A DNA stretch of 64,000 nt from Ampelocalamus luodianensis (GCA_036346255.1 JAYEVH010000401.1:53510-117509); one strand, 5' to 3'; counted from the stretch's first letter, positions 43,829-56,537 are shown. Made by a program: numbers and translations. The notes: a model not told the origin generated them from the sequence alone.

Positions 43829-46180
43829 TGTAACACCCCAGCTCCACATGAGCGTAGAATGCTACAAGAATTAAACTAACTAGAACATTCTATAAATTTT
43901 TCGACAGAACTTCCTTTGTATGAACAACAAAATCGAGGTATCAACAGATGATCATGGCATTTTTTATTATTTCTATAATCCAAGTCTTTCATGCATATAA
44001 AATAATCGTTCGATTGTAAACAATTAACATCATTCTCATAACCATGAATAATCCAACAACCAACATCATAAAACATCCCTAGATAGTCTCCACACAGTTA
44101 TTTATTCCTAAATGAAACCAAATAGCAATTGCATAAATGTTGTGAGGTAGTGCGTGCTTTCCAATGCCTACTCCCTCCCATGCATGACGTTCTTGCCAGA
44201 AGTACCTATAACAAGACAAAGCAAGGGTGAGCCATACGACTCAGCAAGTATCAACAAGGTTGCAACATTCATATAGATATAACATCTAAAAACAACTTTA
44301 TTCAACACCATTAAGACATTTCAAATATTTAAATGATGATAATGCTATGCACTCTTTGATCTTTAACTCGTTTCGCATTTTACCGGTAATGCGGGGTATT
44401 CATCCGTCAATGAATACCCATACCTGTGCCCTCTGGCACAGGGACCAAGAGCCTATACATCACATGTATAGGGACCTTTGCCCGTCATCACAATGACGGG
44501 GACCTCAGATCCATTGCCCACATTCCATGAATGCGGGACCTCAAGCTCTGTCATTACATATGACGGGGACCTCAACATTGTACTCTTGGTCACCACGTGA
44601 CCAAGTCTCAAAATGCTCCAACATGCATAAGAACTACAACATCATATTTCCAATATCATAACTCAATATGTAGTCAGGGTATGTAAACAATAGCATCATG
44701 AAGGAACCTTAAACATAACTCGCAAGCATCAACACAACTAGAATCATCTCCACAACACATTCACATGGCAATGATGAACAATACACCACTCAATCATGAC
44801 ATGCAACCAATACTACACATAAACCCGAATACTTGCCTCAACCGCGCGAGAACGGCGGATGCGAAGTGGGTGCTGCCCTTGGGATCTCGCTGCCACCTGG
44901 ACAAGTAGATAACCCCAAACTAAGAATAGCATACTGGACCAAAATCATACATCACATTACAATCGAAATCGCTAATCTTCTTATCACGTCTAGCTTTTCT
45001 AATTTCTAGCGATCGGTCACTGCGGACAGCAGACTTCAAAAATTCATAACTTTCTGCTCAGGAGTCCAAATAGGATGATCTTGGACAATCTGAAAAGGTA
45101 ATTGAAATGTATAAATAAACTTAGTTGGGGAGACCCTCTGATTCGGCCATCTACCAGACCTACCAATCTATTTAATCAGAGCAAACATTTCACGTCGGGT
45201 TTCTGGACAGCGACAAAGAAACTATCATAACTTTCTCTACGTTCGTCCAAATTCAGTGATCTTTAGCTTTCCTGAAAGCTAAGAGGATTAACCTCATTTT
45301 CGTTATGGTGAGACCCTCTGAAACCCCTCTAAATAAGCGCTTCTATCAGGTTAACTAACACTAGCAAATCTGCTTCTCTCCAGAAACACAGAAGTACTAA
45401 TAAATTCATAACTTTGGCTACCGAAGTCCGAATGACTTGATTCTTGTCGGCAATGAAAGGTAACTACGATAGCTACAACTTTCTAGGAGACACCCAGACC
45501 CAAATCTGCATCTAACCTAATCAAAACCGACAAACTTCACCGCTGCTGAATATCGACGAACTGACATCCGAAAATTAGACAACTAGAAAATGACCTAAAG
45601 CAAAGAACCACAGGTTACCCTTGCCGAAACGAAGAGAGTACACAGCGGGGATGATGACCACCACGCTTCCGCTGCGGATCCCTTCTTCTCCCTCTTCTTC
45701 TCTTCTCTTCTCCCTCTCCTTCTTCTTCCTTCTCTTCCTTTCTCCTTCTTCTTCCTCCTTGGCCGGCTGCAATGGAGCTCCTTCTCCTCCTTGGCCAGCA
45801 GCAATGGAGGTGGTGGGGGAGTGGAGAGGGGTGCAAGGGAGGGTGGAGGGGAGGTGGAGAGGGGAGAGGGGGGTGGCGGCCGGTTGGGGGGTGGGAGAGG
45901 AAAGGTGGGGGGAAGGCTAGGGTTTGGGGGAGGGGGTGGCGCCTCCCCCCTATGGCCGGCCAGCCCTACATGGGCCTAGGCCCAAGCCCAGGTTGCCAAC
46001 TAAATGTGGAAAACCCCCTCTCTTTTCTTGCTTTGATGCTTTTCTTAAAGAAATCTTCCCCCCGATTAAATTAATCTCTACCGATTAAATTATTCAATCC
46101 CGATTAATTGCTTCTCTCGCTTTCGGAGTATTTCATTCTCTCCCGGTTACATCCTTTCGAATATATTTTAGGGTATTACA
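43829..46180 (-). mobile_element. Solo LTR G (2.35 kb) inserted in LINE ORF2
   Basis: On the - strand it starts TGTAATACCC (46180) and ends GGGGTGTTACA (43829). The flanks ATTAA (43824-43828) and TTTAA (46181-46185) differ by one base and are read as a mutated duplication; the LINE frame continues across. Modules: GGCCGGCC (45954-45961), telo-box (45917-45925), purine-rich tract (about 45765-45680), donor-like GGTAAC (near 45615), three repeats anchored at 45407, 45226 and 45045 (both spacings 181), eight hairpins (44375-44605), and acceptor-like TATAG/GTACT (near 44210). Confidence 0.88.
44375..44605 (-). other. Array of eight hairpins in solo LTR G
   Basis: From left to right (+ strand): GCATT/AATGC, GTATTCAT/ATGAATAC, CCTGTGCC/GGCACAGG, CCTATACAT/ATGTATAGG, CCCGTCAT/ATGACGGG, CCCACATTC/GAATGCGGG (one mismatch), CTGTCAT/ATGACGG (one G-U type pair), CTTGGTCAC/GTGACCAAG. 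Most are followed by a GGGACCTCA-type linker. This is the longest array in the window and shows different stem sequences from A while keeping each fold. Confidence 0.8.
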
Positions 46181-46185
46181 TTTAA

Positions 46186-46448
46186 AGTCACAACTCTTGG
46201 TGGGAGCTAGTGCCTTATGTTGGTCTATCTGGTTATGCCGAAATGATGTTGTTTTTAATAAAAAGATGGTTACTAATCCATTGCAAGTTATCTTTTTGAT
46301 CGGACATTGGGTGAGGGCTTGGGCAAATCTGCATAAACCCAACCAGAAGGAGTCCATGTTGGCTGGCAGCGACCGTCTGGAGGTTGTGGCAAAGCAAATT
46401 TTAAGTGCTCATGGGTGGTGGTTTAGTCACAGGATTGGTATTGATTGA
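46186..46448 (+). pseudogene. LINE ORF2 C-terminus
   Basis: Last part of ORF2: ALCWSIWLCRNDVVFNKK, then ANLHKPNQKESMLAGSDRLE and a Trp-rich end HGWWFSHRIGID with TGA at 46446-46448. SIWLCRND(V)VFN is the usual C-terminal signature of plant LINE ORF2. The frame is intact from 46197 to the stop. Confidence 0.85.
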
Positions 46449-46595
46449 GTTTAAATTTCAGTCATCTTTTAATTGTAAGGTTTATTGTTTTGTTAAACAG
46501 TTTGACTACTACGGTGCTTTAAACTTAAAAATAAATTAGGCTATGTGCATCTTTGATGCAGAGGCCGGGAGAGGTTTTCTCTTCCATTATCTAAA
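46449..46595 (+). other. LINE 3' UTR and tail
   Basis: Short 3' UTR ending GATGCAGAGGCCGGGAGAGG (about 46556-46575), a motif common at the 3' end of grass LINEs and probably bound by the LINE RT. A brief A-rich tail (CTAAAA) precedes the candidate duplication ACATATAGAC. Confidence 0.7.
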
Positions 46596-46605
46596 ACATA
46601 TAGAC

Positions 46606-47001
46606 ACATAATACATCAAATGGTACATTCTAAAGAGGTACTTTCGCTAAAAAAGACTAAACAGGTAGTTTCCCGATTAAACCAGCTGTATGTAGACCCG
46701 TGTCTTGTTCTTTTTTTTCTTTTGCGAGTTGATCTGTGTCTTGTTCCTCGCACAAGTTGTGAAACGTTCAACTATTCCGCAATCATTGTTCAGAAATGCT
46801 AAAATAAACTCACTATAGTACATCTGAAACTAAATCATGCTTCTAGTAATGGAAGCTGCGAAGCTAGAAATATTACACAATCCAAGAGCAAGTCATACTA
46901 TCTAGTTTGCAAAATGGGAAAGCAGAACACAAAGCAAGACCAAACTAAAAGCAGCATAGCTGATAGTCAACCTGTTATTGCACCTCTATGTGAAGACAAT
47001 G
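46606..47001 (+). other. Unassigned DNA, probably the host sequence of the LINE
   Basis: AT-rich DNA without recognised gene or element ends. It lies on the far side of the LINE from the CACTA terminus and leads into the second copy of the 127-bp segment. Confidence 0.35.
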
Positions 47002-47128
47002 TAAAAAGAACTAGAGATATCTGTAAAATTTCAACTTTGAAATTGATATGATGAATTGCTAGAAGTACTGATCTACTCATTACCATTGGCTTTAGCATGA
47101 AGATACCTATCTGGTTGTAACACCATAG
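47002..47128. repeat. 127-bp segment duplicated from 22079-22205 (copy 2)
   Basis: Same length as copy 1, with about six differences that are all transitions. It runs directly into the GC-rich minisatellite. Confidence 0.75.
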
Positions 47129-47308
47129 CAAATCGGTGGCGGGCGAGGGCGTTGTGGCGATGGGCGAGGGCGGTGCGGTGGCAATGAGTGGGGAGCAACG
47201 TGGATTTGGGGGAAGTGACGGGGCACGAGGTGAGGAATGAGGGCGAGGACGAGGGTGGGTTGGCGGCGAGCGAGGGCGTTGCGACGATGGGTGAGGGCGG
47301 CGTGGTGG
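47129..47308 (+). repeat. GC-rich minisatellite, left part (127-bp period)
   Basis: Units share GAGTGGGGAGC, TTTGGG.GAA.GGA and GGCGAGGGCG phrases. GAGTGGGG occurs at 47186 and again 127 bp later across the insertion of element E. This array type is common inside CACTA elements. Confidence 0.8.
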
Positions 47309-47787
47309 CAACGTGTGATACCCTAAAATATATTCGAAAGGATTAGTCGGGAGAAATTAAATAAATCGGGAGAAGGGTTCTTTTAGAAAATCATCAAATC
47401 AGGAAATGAGAGGGGGTTTTCCGCGTTTAGGGGGCAACTTGGGCTTGGGCCTAAGCCCATGTGGGGCTGGCCGGCCATAGGGGGGGAGGCGCCATCCCCT
47501 CCCCCAAACCCTAGCCGCCCCACCCCTTTTCCCCTCCTCCCCACTTGTGGCCGCCACCTCCTTGTCCCCTCTCCACCTTGGCCGCCTCCCCCTGCTCCTG
47601 CACCTTCCCCTTGGTGCTCTCCCCTGCTGCAGGCCAAGGACACCGTTCCCCGCTGCCGGTCTAGTGGAGGAAGAAGGGAGGACGCTCGGTTTGTGGATCG
47701 GCCAAGAAGAAGAAGGATGAGGGGAGAAAGGAGGAGGAAGATCATCTTCTCCAAGGTTCTCCCACCTACGTCCTGGTTGCTACAAGG

Positions 47788-49408
47788 GTAACGAGTGCCG
47801 ATCCTCATCGTTTGATTAGTGGTAGATGTGTTTTGGTTCAATTTTGATTAGATCGATTTGCTGCGGTAGAAATTCGATTCTGTCCAGATTGTTGCGTGGA
47901 CTTTTTCGTGATGTTAGAGGCCGAATCTGAGTTTCCCATCTCCTATAGATATGTAGGTCTTGTTCTTAGCTTTCGGTGGCCGCCAAGATCACCTAATTCC
48001 GACTTTCGAGTCAAAAGTTATGATAGATTTAATATCTGCTGTCCAGAATCCTGACGAGAATTAGCAGTCTCTGTTTAGGTTGATATATGGCCTAGTTAGA
48101 GGGTGATTCAGAGGTCTTGCCCATAACAAATTTTGAAGGTGATATCACTAGCTTTCAGGATTGATAGAGAACACCTCATTTGGATTTATAGATCAAAAGT
48201 TATGCACTTTTCTTTGTGACTGTCCAGATTGTAGATCAGTCTGTCCAGATTGTATGTCAGTTTCTATCTTTAGTTTTGACCCGTGTGCCACTTTTTGTTA
48301 AAGGCAAAATTTGAATATTGTGCCAACTAGTTTATTGTAGGTAAATTCATAACCTTTTCAGATTGTTAAAGAACGCTCAATTCGGAGTTGTAGATTAAAA
48401 GTTATGGTTGTTTTAGTATTGCTGTCCTGTTTGTTCAGACAGAAGCTGTGCTGCTGTTTTGTTTTCTTTATTAGAGAAGTTTATTGGCCGAATTGGAAAA
48501 TCTCATCAACTTGAATGTTATAGATATGTTCGTTAAGATGAGGTAGGATCTGGACTCATCTCATTTCGAGTCTCACGTCATTAACTACTGTCATTTTCGT
48601 GCTGCTGTCCCGACACGTTTTGGGTTGCAGCCTGTTTTTCAGATTAGGTTTTATGGCGATTCCTTGGGAGTTCAAGGGGTATTGTAGACTATTAATTCGG
48701 GTTGGATTCTATGTTGTTCTTATTTCGGTTACTTAATTGTTTAGGCCACGAGGCTACGGGCTTGGGAGCGCCATCGTTGTTCGCTAACGCGTCATAACGT
48801 GGAAGGCAAGTACTTTGTTGCTTTTGAGTCTTGTGATTGTGAATGTTTTCATGAATATAGTGTGACATATTGTGTTACCCGAGATGCGGAATTGGTTATG
48901 TTCTTTCATTATGTGGAGTATATCTTGAGAGATGGTATTATCACTGTTCATGTTCATATCATGCATCCTTTTATTCATGTTATGTCCACGGGAGTGGATT
49001 GTAAGTCCCACCATTCCAATGTGGGCAAATTTGGACATTGTCATGTCCCGTCCCACGAGTGGATTGAAAGACCCATCAATTCCGGTATGGGCACGTAAGA
49101 CCCATCAATTCCAAGTATGGGCAGCTTTGGACACCTATATGAAACGTTCTTCATATAGGACTTGGATCCCGCACTTTTGTTAAGGTGCGGGCTTAAATGA
49201 ACACCGACGGGTGTGTCACTCACTATACCTGTATATGCATGTGTGCAGTCCATCCTTGATTACATTCATTCATTTCATGTTTTCATAAGTGTTCACTCGA
49301 TGCAAGGTTCGCATTCTTAAATGGTGATGTCTGTTTGTATATGTGTTTTTTCTTTCATTGTACTTATTTGAGTCATGGACTCACTCTTGCGTTGTTTGTT
49401 TATTTTAG
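47788..49408 (+). other. Predicted intron inside the LTR of element E
   Basis: Donor AAGG/GTAACG at 47788 and acceptor TTTTAG/GTAACC at 49408; the 3' LTR has the same at 54539-56161. It encloses the three repeats and the hairpin array, as in A. Inferred from conserved positions only. Confidence 0.45.
49007..49191 (+). other. Hairpin array in the LTR of element E
   Basis: CCCAC/GTGGG (49007-49025), CCCAT/ATGGG pairs (about 49070-49092 and 49100-49122), CCTATATGAA/TTCATATAGG (about 49134-49159), and CCCGCAC/GTGCGGG (about 49168-49191). The linkers differ from the GAGATCCC type, yet the run of hairpins sits at the same place between repeats and acceptor. Confidence 0.7.
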
Positions 49409-49777
49409 GTAACCCCGATGTTGGCTCACTTGGGAGGGAGTAGACACGCACTACTCGTTCACATCATCCTATTCATGTTCAAGATTAAATTTAGTTCTAT
49501 CTTACATTCGTTAATGATGAACTGTAATAATTAAATTATAATTGGTGAAGGAAGAATACCTTCTCCACATGGATGTTGATTTATTACTGCGTGTGAACCT
49601 TCTTTATTGATGATCGATATTAAATAACTTAGAAGGTGAAGGAAGGATACCTTCACCATGTCTGTTTAATTTAATGTTGTCTTTAGTTGAAATACTTAGT
49701 TCAAATTCTTACGCATTATGGATGTATGTTAGATGTTTTAGGTGACATCTTGGCTTCGAATAGCCAGGTGTTACTGG

Positions 49778-49790
49778 TTGGTATCGAGCG
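49778..49790 (+). other. Primer-binding site of element E
   Basis: TTGGTATCGAGCG: the same one-base-short version of the initiator Met-tRNA complement as in A. Confidence 0.8.
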
Positions 49791-52700
49791 GGCTTTAGGT
49801 CCGTGGTAATTAAGTTATTAAAATGACACACCCGTACGATGGGTGGGGTTGAAAATTACCATTGCTTCCGCAATATCTGTTATTATGTTTCGTTTTGTTG
49901 AGCAATTGTTGAATTGCTACATACTATCATCCTTGTTGGTAATATATGATCTGCTATGATATTCAATATATATGAACTAATTCTATGATTGTCATGAGAT
50001 GATCTGTATATTCATAATTGAGTATTTTGGTGAAGCGTGTTGTAAGCGAATGATCGAAGTGGAGGTCGTGGTTGTTACTCAGGATTCACGGGTTACACCA
50101 TCGTTCGCGAGACGTGGTTAGAGGAGTAGTTACCAGAGTACCATAGTTTCGGTGTTAGCGTGAGTTGCTTTAGAAAGTTATTCTCTTTCTTGATTTCGAA
50201 TTTGCAAATTCTTGTCCTATGGTGGTTGATGAATTTCTCACAGGTTTGTGGTTCATGATAGTTTATGGTTTTCAATAGATCCCTCTTGGTCTCTCGAAAC
50301 AAATATTGTTTTTCAACTGTTGAGTTGCTTTTACCACTTGTGGTCGTTGTCAATTGGCAAGATTGATGTTTTCATGGTTGCTCATTCTTTCTCATTGAAA
50401 AAGAATGACTCATTTACTCGTTTGTGACTTGGTTAGTGAGAGTTTTCCATTTGTAAGTTCGTTTGCATGGGAAAGCTTTGGCTTTATGCGTTTCTTTTGG
50501 ATTACTTGAGCGTTGAGGTTTGAAGTCTCTCTTTTCTTTGTAGTAAGGTGTTAGAATCCTTTGTGACGTCTTGCCATGCTTAAAATGAGAAGTTATAACT
50601 AAACGAATAAATTGTTACGATATGAGTTACCAAGTTGGGTTATTAGCATGGTGCAAATCAATTATTCTTAACTACCATCCATGAAAGTGAAATTGATTAA
50701 TTTGAAATGTCCTTGTATTTGATACATGGTGTAGGTTAAATGAAGACTGTCCATATCCATTCGAACCTATAGATCTTACATAAGAGCTAGATTTATCTAT
50801 TTCGGTATGCTAAAATTGTTGAAACTTGTATAAAGTACGGATGGGTCTTTGGTGTATCGATTCATGAAACCTTGTTTATAGAAAATTATGTTAGTGAATC
50901 TTTAATCATGTTTTGAAATGATTTCGAACAAAGGTGAAATGTGAATCTATGTTTAAATGTGGTTATGTGATTGCAAATGAAATTAGTACCATATGTACAC
51001 ACATGATTAGTACAATCATCAATTGTTAATGAATCTTTGAAGAAGGTGTTGAGCAACACCTGTGATTGAGTAGATGAATTTCGTAAGTAGGCTTTGATAG
51101 CGTGCATTGTGATATTGTTATTGCTTAGCATAATCTGGTTATAATAAATTTGTTTCAACTTTGTGGTTTATGTTCCCTTTGGGAAGTTTTAGGATGGAGT
51201 AATAAAGTTTGATGATTCTCGATACTAGTGTATGTTGTCGATGTTATTAACTCGTCTAAATGTTAGAAAATGAGGTTAATTCTCGTAGTAATTTGATCAC
51301 CTATGGTGAAATTCTCTAAATGGTCAAATTTCAAGTTTTATGTTCATGATCTTTTGAGGGTTCAGCTTTTATGTAGTAAATGAAGTTTATCGAGTCACGT
51401 TATGTTGCAAAGTTATAATGGTTCTTGATGATGCAAGTGCTTGATTTTGAATACTTATTTGTTCTTATCTGTTAAGATTCGATATTCTCTTCTTGTGAGG
51501 CTTATGCTTTCAAGCGTGGACTTCACTTATGTTCTATAAGTTCATTGCCTAATTGGTTTCTCCCTTGGTCCCGTGTTCAGAGCGAGTGGTAGATGAGTTT
51601 TTCTAGTTGGTGAAAGTCGTTTCCATTTGTCTATTCTTTTGAGAAAGAATCAACCCATTCTTTTCACGTGGGTCTTACGAAGTGTTTTCAAATTGTTGTT
51701 GTGAGAATTGAAGTTAATATCGTTTAGATGAGAATATTTCAAGTTTAGCTTTGTGATATTTTCTTTGGGTTCTTGAATCATCGATAGCTGAAATTATTTT
51801 AAATAAACTAAGGTATTGAATTGTCTTGTTGCTTCTTAAGAGTTTTGTGTGACTTAATTTTAAAGACTTTTTAGTCTAAGTGGGCAACATGAGGTTGCAA
51901 TCAAAGAAGTTATGTTGGTTCCTTTAAGAGGAGAATAATCTGCTTGCTTTTCATGAAATCCCGTAATTGGAAATGTTTCGAGTTTGGTGGCTGAGATTAT
52001 TTGGATCTCATGTGTTCGTGTGTAGTTGAATTTTTTTCTGAACAAATAGGACGTATTGAGGAATTTCATTGGTTCTTATTTAGTCCGTGTGGTTTGGACT
52101 AAAGACCTTATCTTGTTCATTGTGGCAAAGCGATGTTAGTCAAAGAATTAATTTCAGTGTTAAAGGAAAGAGTGTAGTAGGAATATTTGAGAATTTGAGT
52201 CAAGTTTTGTAACTCGTGGTTATTTGAATTGTTCATAAACTTTTTGCTCTTTTCACTCAAGAGTTGTCGAGTTCCAATCGCAATGTCATTTTCTTATTGG
52301 TTGTTATTTGCTATTTCCATTTCGAGGTGATGCGTGCCCTCCGCTGTGAAATCAACTTTCGTTTTCCCGATCTTTATTACAGTTATTTCTTTTGGTCTCG
52401 TGCTCTTGTGAGCAGCAACATTTTCTGTGTGGTGAAAGTTGTTCTTGTTCGCCTCTTTCTTTTGAGAAAGGATCAACCGTTTGTGCTATAAAGTTTTACA
52501 AATCGTGAGTTGTTAATTGTTTGGTGGTGGTTAAGTGATTGTAGGGGTGAGATTTTGCTACCCACTATTGGAGGAGTAATAGAAGATGAGTTGGTTTTGA
52601 CCTGAACCTCTTGGAGGGAAGTTGATTCAGATGGAATGTATGGTTTCGAAGTAAAATTGTATATTGTTCGACTAAGTAGGACCTATGGTATAGTGTAGTT

Positions 52701-54046
52701 CCAGAACCTTGGTTCATGTTGAAATGTTGGGGATTATCAAATGTATGGAAACTGTAATCAAATTTATAGAGTAACACTATTGAAAGTATCGCGATGTTGT
52801 ATGAGTGATTCCTGATGAGGTCAATAAGTGAGTATGTCGGAATTGTGGGGATCTTAGAGATTTAAGCCGATGATTTCATTATTTGTTATAAGAGGAATTC
52901 GTTGTAGAGGTCTTGGAGGTTAAGTCTGGGCTTTCCATTGTCATGCTAGACTTTTGGTCGCCCAAAGATTTGTGTGTAGAGGAGATAGAACATTGGAGTA
53001 TCCTGAGTAGTGGAATGATTGTCAATAGAACCCTTCTGATGTAGTTCATGAGCGGGTGTGCGAGGATTCGATGTGTTATTCTCGAAAGTTGGAGGTGATG
53101 AGATTGCATGTGTTTTTGAGGTGCTTTGGTGCCTTCTATCAAATTAATGTCATCAGTTGAATGAGTTGTCTAGAGTGTTCAGTGGAATCAATAGAGTCTC
53201 TCTACAAAGGTGTGGATGATGTATTTCGGTTTAAGCCTAATTTGAGGATGTTAAATTAAGAGGTTTGAGACCGTACGGTATGCGATGAATTGGATTCCAA
53301 AGTTTGAGAGAAATTTTATTCCTAAAAGAGGAACTGAGAAAATTGGTACTTCCTCAAAGAAGTGACACGTTTCTTTGATTCTTGTTTGAGCTTTGTTTTT
53401 GGGCGAATGTCTTTCGCAAGTTGAGCACGACGTTTATGTTGGCATGTGTGGTTCTTATCGGTTCAGGAAGAATAAAGGAAGTTTTTGATTTGGGCATTCA
53501 AGTGCTTTTCCCCTTTGGTTTTCGTGACGTTTATTCGCAAATTGCCACTTGGAAAGTGGAAAGGTTTTCTTGATGAAATTCTGATTTCTGGATTTTGCTC
53601 TTCAGTACCCAGTTGGTAACGTATAGTTGCGACGTGAAGCTTTCTTATTCAGAGGTGTTTTGCCGGTAAAAGAGTTTGCTTAAAGAGATTTCGATCGTGT
53701 GTTTCGGTTAAAGGAGGTGATCCTTGTTTTGATGAAGAGTTCAATTAAGAGGTGGAATAAGAGTTCCGTGTTCTTTGTGCGTGTCGTGTGGTTCGGTATC
53801 TTTGGGAAGGTTAACCCAAGATACATTGGGTTGTTTTCGCTAGTTGGCATATCGCCAGGTCTGTCTCGAGTCCGTGCGCGGAGTACGTAACGTCTTGTAT
53901 GTTCTCGTGTCGAGTGAGATCTTGCCTTCGAGTTTCGTGTGCGTGAACCTTAGCCGGTGTGGATCACAACAGTACGTGGTTACCGTTGTTCGTTCTCAGT
54001 CGTGGTTGTTCTTTCGCTTAAGTGTGTTTAGATTCGGGGTCGAATC
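49791..54046 (+). other. Non-coding internal region of element E
   Basis: No gag or pol signature in any frame. It shares ordered blocks with A: TTGTTGAGCAATTGTTGAAT, TTCTATGATTGTCATGAGAT, and ATGTCTTTCGCAAGTTGAGC near the end. The sense strand is rich in G and T and poor in C. Confidence 0.8.
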
Positions 54047-54064
54047 CTGTTAAGGGGGGTAGAA
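54047..54064 (+). other. Polypurine tract of element E
   Basis: CTGTTAAGGGGGGTAGAA immediately before the 3' LTR; closely matched on the - strand at 61871-61885. Confidence 0.85.
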
Positions 54065-56532
54065 TGTGATACCCTAAAATATATTCGAAAGGATTAGTCG
54101 GGAGAAATTAAATAAATCGGGAGAAGGGTTCTTTTAGAAAATCATCAAATCAGGAAATGAGAGGGGGTTTTCCGCGTTTAGGGGGCAACTTGGGCTTGGG
54201 CCTAAGCCCATGTGGGGCTGGCCGGCCATAGGGGGGGAGGCGCCATCCCCTCCCCCAAACCCTAGCCGCCCACCCTTTTCCCCTCCTCCCCACTTGTGGC
54301 CGCCACCTCCTTGTCCCCTCTCCACCTTGGCCGCCTCCCCCTGCTCCCTGCACCTTCCCCCTTGGTGCTCTCCCCTGCTGCAGGCCAAGGACACCGTTCC
54401 CCGCTGCCGGTCTAGTGGAGGAAGAAGGGAGGACGCCCGGTTTGTGGATCGGCCAAGAAGAAGAAGGATGAGGGGAGAAAGGAGGAGGAAGATCATCTTC
54501 TCCAAGGTTCTCCCACCTACGTCCTGGTTGCTACAAGGGTAACGAGTGCCGATCCTCATCGTTTGATTAGTGGTAGATGTGTTTTGGTTCAATTTTGATT
54601 AGATCGATTTGCTGCGGGTAGAAATTCGATTCTGTCCAGATTGTTGCGTGGACTTTTTCGTGATGTTAGAGGCCGAATCTGAGTTTCCCATCTCCTAGAG
54701 ATATGTAGGTCTTGTTCTTAGCTTTCGGTGGCCGCCAAGATCACCTAATTCCGACTTTCGAGTCAAAAGTTATGATAGATTTAATATCTGCTGTCCAGAA
54801 TCCTGACGAGAATTAGCAGTCTCTGTTTAGGTTGATATATGGCCTAGTTAGAGGGTGATTCAGAGGTCTTGCCATAACAAATTTTGAAGGTGATATCACT
54901 AGCTTTCAGGATTGATAAAGAACACCTCATTTGGATTTATAGATAAAAGTTATGCACTTTTCTTTGTGACTGTCCAGATTGTAGATCAGTCTGTCCAGAT
55001 TGTATGTCAGTTTCTATCTTTAGTTTTGACCCGTGTGCCACTTTTTGTTAAAGGCAAAATTTGAATGTCGTGCCAACTAGTTTATTGTAGGTAAATTCAT
55101 AACCTTTTCAGATTGTTAAAGAACGCTCAATTCAGAGTTGTAGATTAAAAGTTATGGTTGTTTTAGTATTGCTGTCCTGTTTGTTCAGACAGAAGCTGTG
55201 CTGCTGTTTTGTTTTCTTTATTAGAGAAGTTTATTGGCCGAATTGGGAAATCTCATCAACTTGAATGTTATAGATATGTTCGTTAAGATGAGGTAGGATC
55301 TGGACTCATCTCATTTCGAGTCCCACGTCATTAACTACTGTCATTTTCGTGCTGCTGTCCCGACACGTTTTGGGTTGCAGCCTGTTTTTCAGATTAGGTT
55401 TTATGGCGATTCCTTGGGAGTTCAAGGGGGTATTGTAGACTATTAATTCGGGTTGGATTCTATGTTGTTCTTATTTCGGTTACTTAATTGTTTAGGCCAC
55501 GAGGCTACGGGTTTGGGGCGCCATCGTTGCACGCTAACGCACGCGTCGCTGTGAAGGCATGTACTTTGTTGCTTTTGAGTCTTGTGATTGTGAATGTTTT
55601 CATGAATATAGTGTGACGTATTGTGTTACCCGAGATGCGGAATTGGTTATGTTCTTTCATTATGTGGAGTATATCTTGAGAGATGGTATTATCACTGTTC
55701 ATGTTCATATCATGTATCCTTTTATTCATGTTATGTCCACGGGAGTGGATTGTAAGTCCCACCATTCCAATGTGGGCAAATTTGGACATTGTCATGTCCC
55801 GTCCACGGGAGTGGATTGAAAGACCCATCAATTCCAGTATGGGCACGTAAGACCCATCAATTCCAGTATGGGCAGCTTTGGACACCTATATGAAACGTTC
55901 TTCATATAGGACTTGGATCCTCGCACTTTTGTTAAGGTGCGGGCTTAAGTGAACACCGACGGGTGTGTCACTCACTATACCGGTATATGCATGTGTGCAG
56001 TCCATCCTTGATTACATTCATTCATTTCATGTTTTCATAAGTGTTCACTCGATGCAAGGTTCGCATTCTTAAATGGTGATGTCGTGTTTGTATATGTGTT
56101 TTTTTTATTTCACTGTACTTGCTGAGTCATGACTCACTCTTGCGTTGTTTGTTTATTTTAGGTAACCCCTGATGTTGGCTCACTTGGGAGGGAGTAGACA
56201 CGCACTACTCGTTCACATCATCCTATTCATGTTCAAGATTAAATTTAGTTCTATCTTACATTCGTTAATGATGAACTGTAATAATTAAATTATAATTGAT
56301 GAAGGAAGAATACCTTCTCCACATGGATGTTGATTTATTACTGCGTGTGAACCTTCTTTATTGATGATCAGTATTAAATAACTTAGAAGGTGAAGGAAGG
56401 ATACCTTCACCATGTCCTGTTTAATTTAATGCTGTCTTTAGTTGAAATACTTAGTTCAAATTCTTCTGCATTATGGATGTATGTTAGATGTTTTAGGTGA
56501 CATCTTGGCTTCCGAATAGCCAGGGTGTTACA
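54065..56532 (+). repeat. 3' LTR of element E
   Basis: Near-identical to the 5' LTR; differences are mainly one-base indels in runs of G and C (for example 54270-54280 and 54345-54362). Ends GGTGTTACA. The hairpin part contains ATACCGGTAT near 55978-55987, which is degraded in the 5' copy. Confidence 0.93.
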
Positions 56533-56537
56533 CAACG

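Larger units (their letters stand above)
22678..46595 (+). mobile_element. Full-length plant L1-type LINE interrupted by elements D and G
   Basis: Without its insertions it is about 7.4 kb: 5' UTR of about 110 bp, ORF1 with two CCHC knuckles, ORF2 with endonuclease, RT and a C-terminal zinc domain, and a short 3' UTR ending GATGCAGAGGCCGGGAGAGG plus a brief A-rich tail (CTAAAA). ACATATAGAC occurs just before it (22668-22677) and at its end (46596-46605), a plausible target duplication. Removing D (29480-43659) and G (43829-46180) with one copy of each duplication restores the ORF2 reading. Both ORFs carry stops and frameshifts, so it is inactive. Confidence 0.88.
47314..49775 (+). repeat. 5' LTR of element E
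   Basis: GGCCGGCC at 47469-47476, telo-box AAACCCTAG at 47506-47514, purine-rich tract (47665-47760), donor-like AAGG/GTAACG (GT at 47788), repeats anchored at AGTTATG 48016, 48198 and 48400, hairpins (49007-49191), acceptor-like TATTTTAG/GTAACC (AG at 49407-49408). The last bases read GTGTTACTGG instead of GTGTTACA, a terminal mutation not present in the 3' copy. Confidence 0.93.
47314..56532 (+). mobile_element. Complete non-autonomous LTR retrotransposon E (9.2 kb)
   Basis: LTRs 47314-49775 and 54065-56532 start TGTGATACCC; the right one ends GTGTTACA. The duplication CAACG is exact (47309-47313, 56533-56537), and the minisatellite reads continuously without E. Primer site TTGGTATCGAGC at 49778 and polypurine tract before 54065. 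The 4.3 kb internal region has no gag or pol and resembles that of A in content and order. The LTR has the same modules as A, with its own hairpin sequences. Probably a family related to A (Spip/Squiq-like, inference). Confidence 0.95.
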
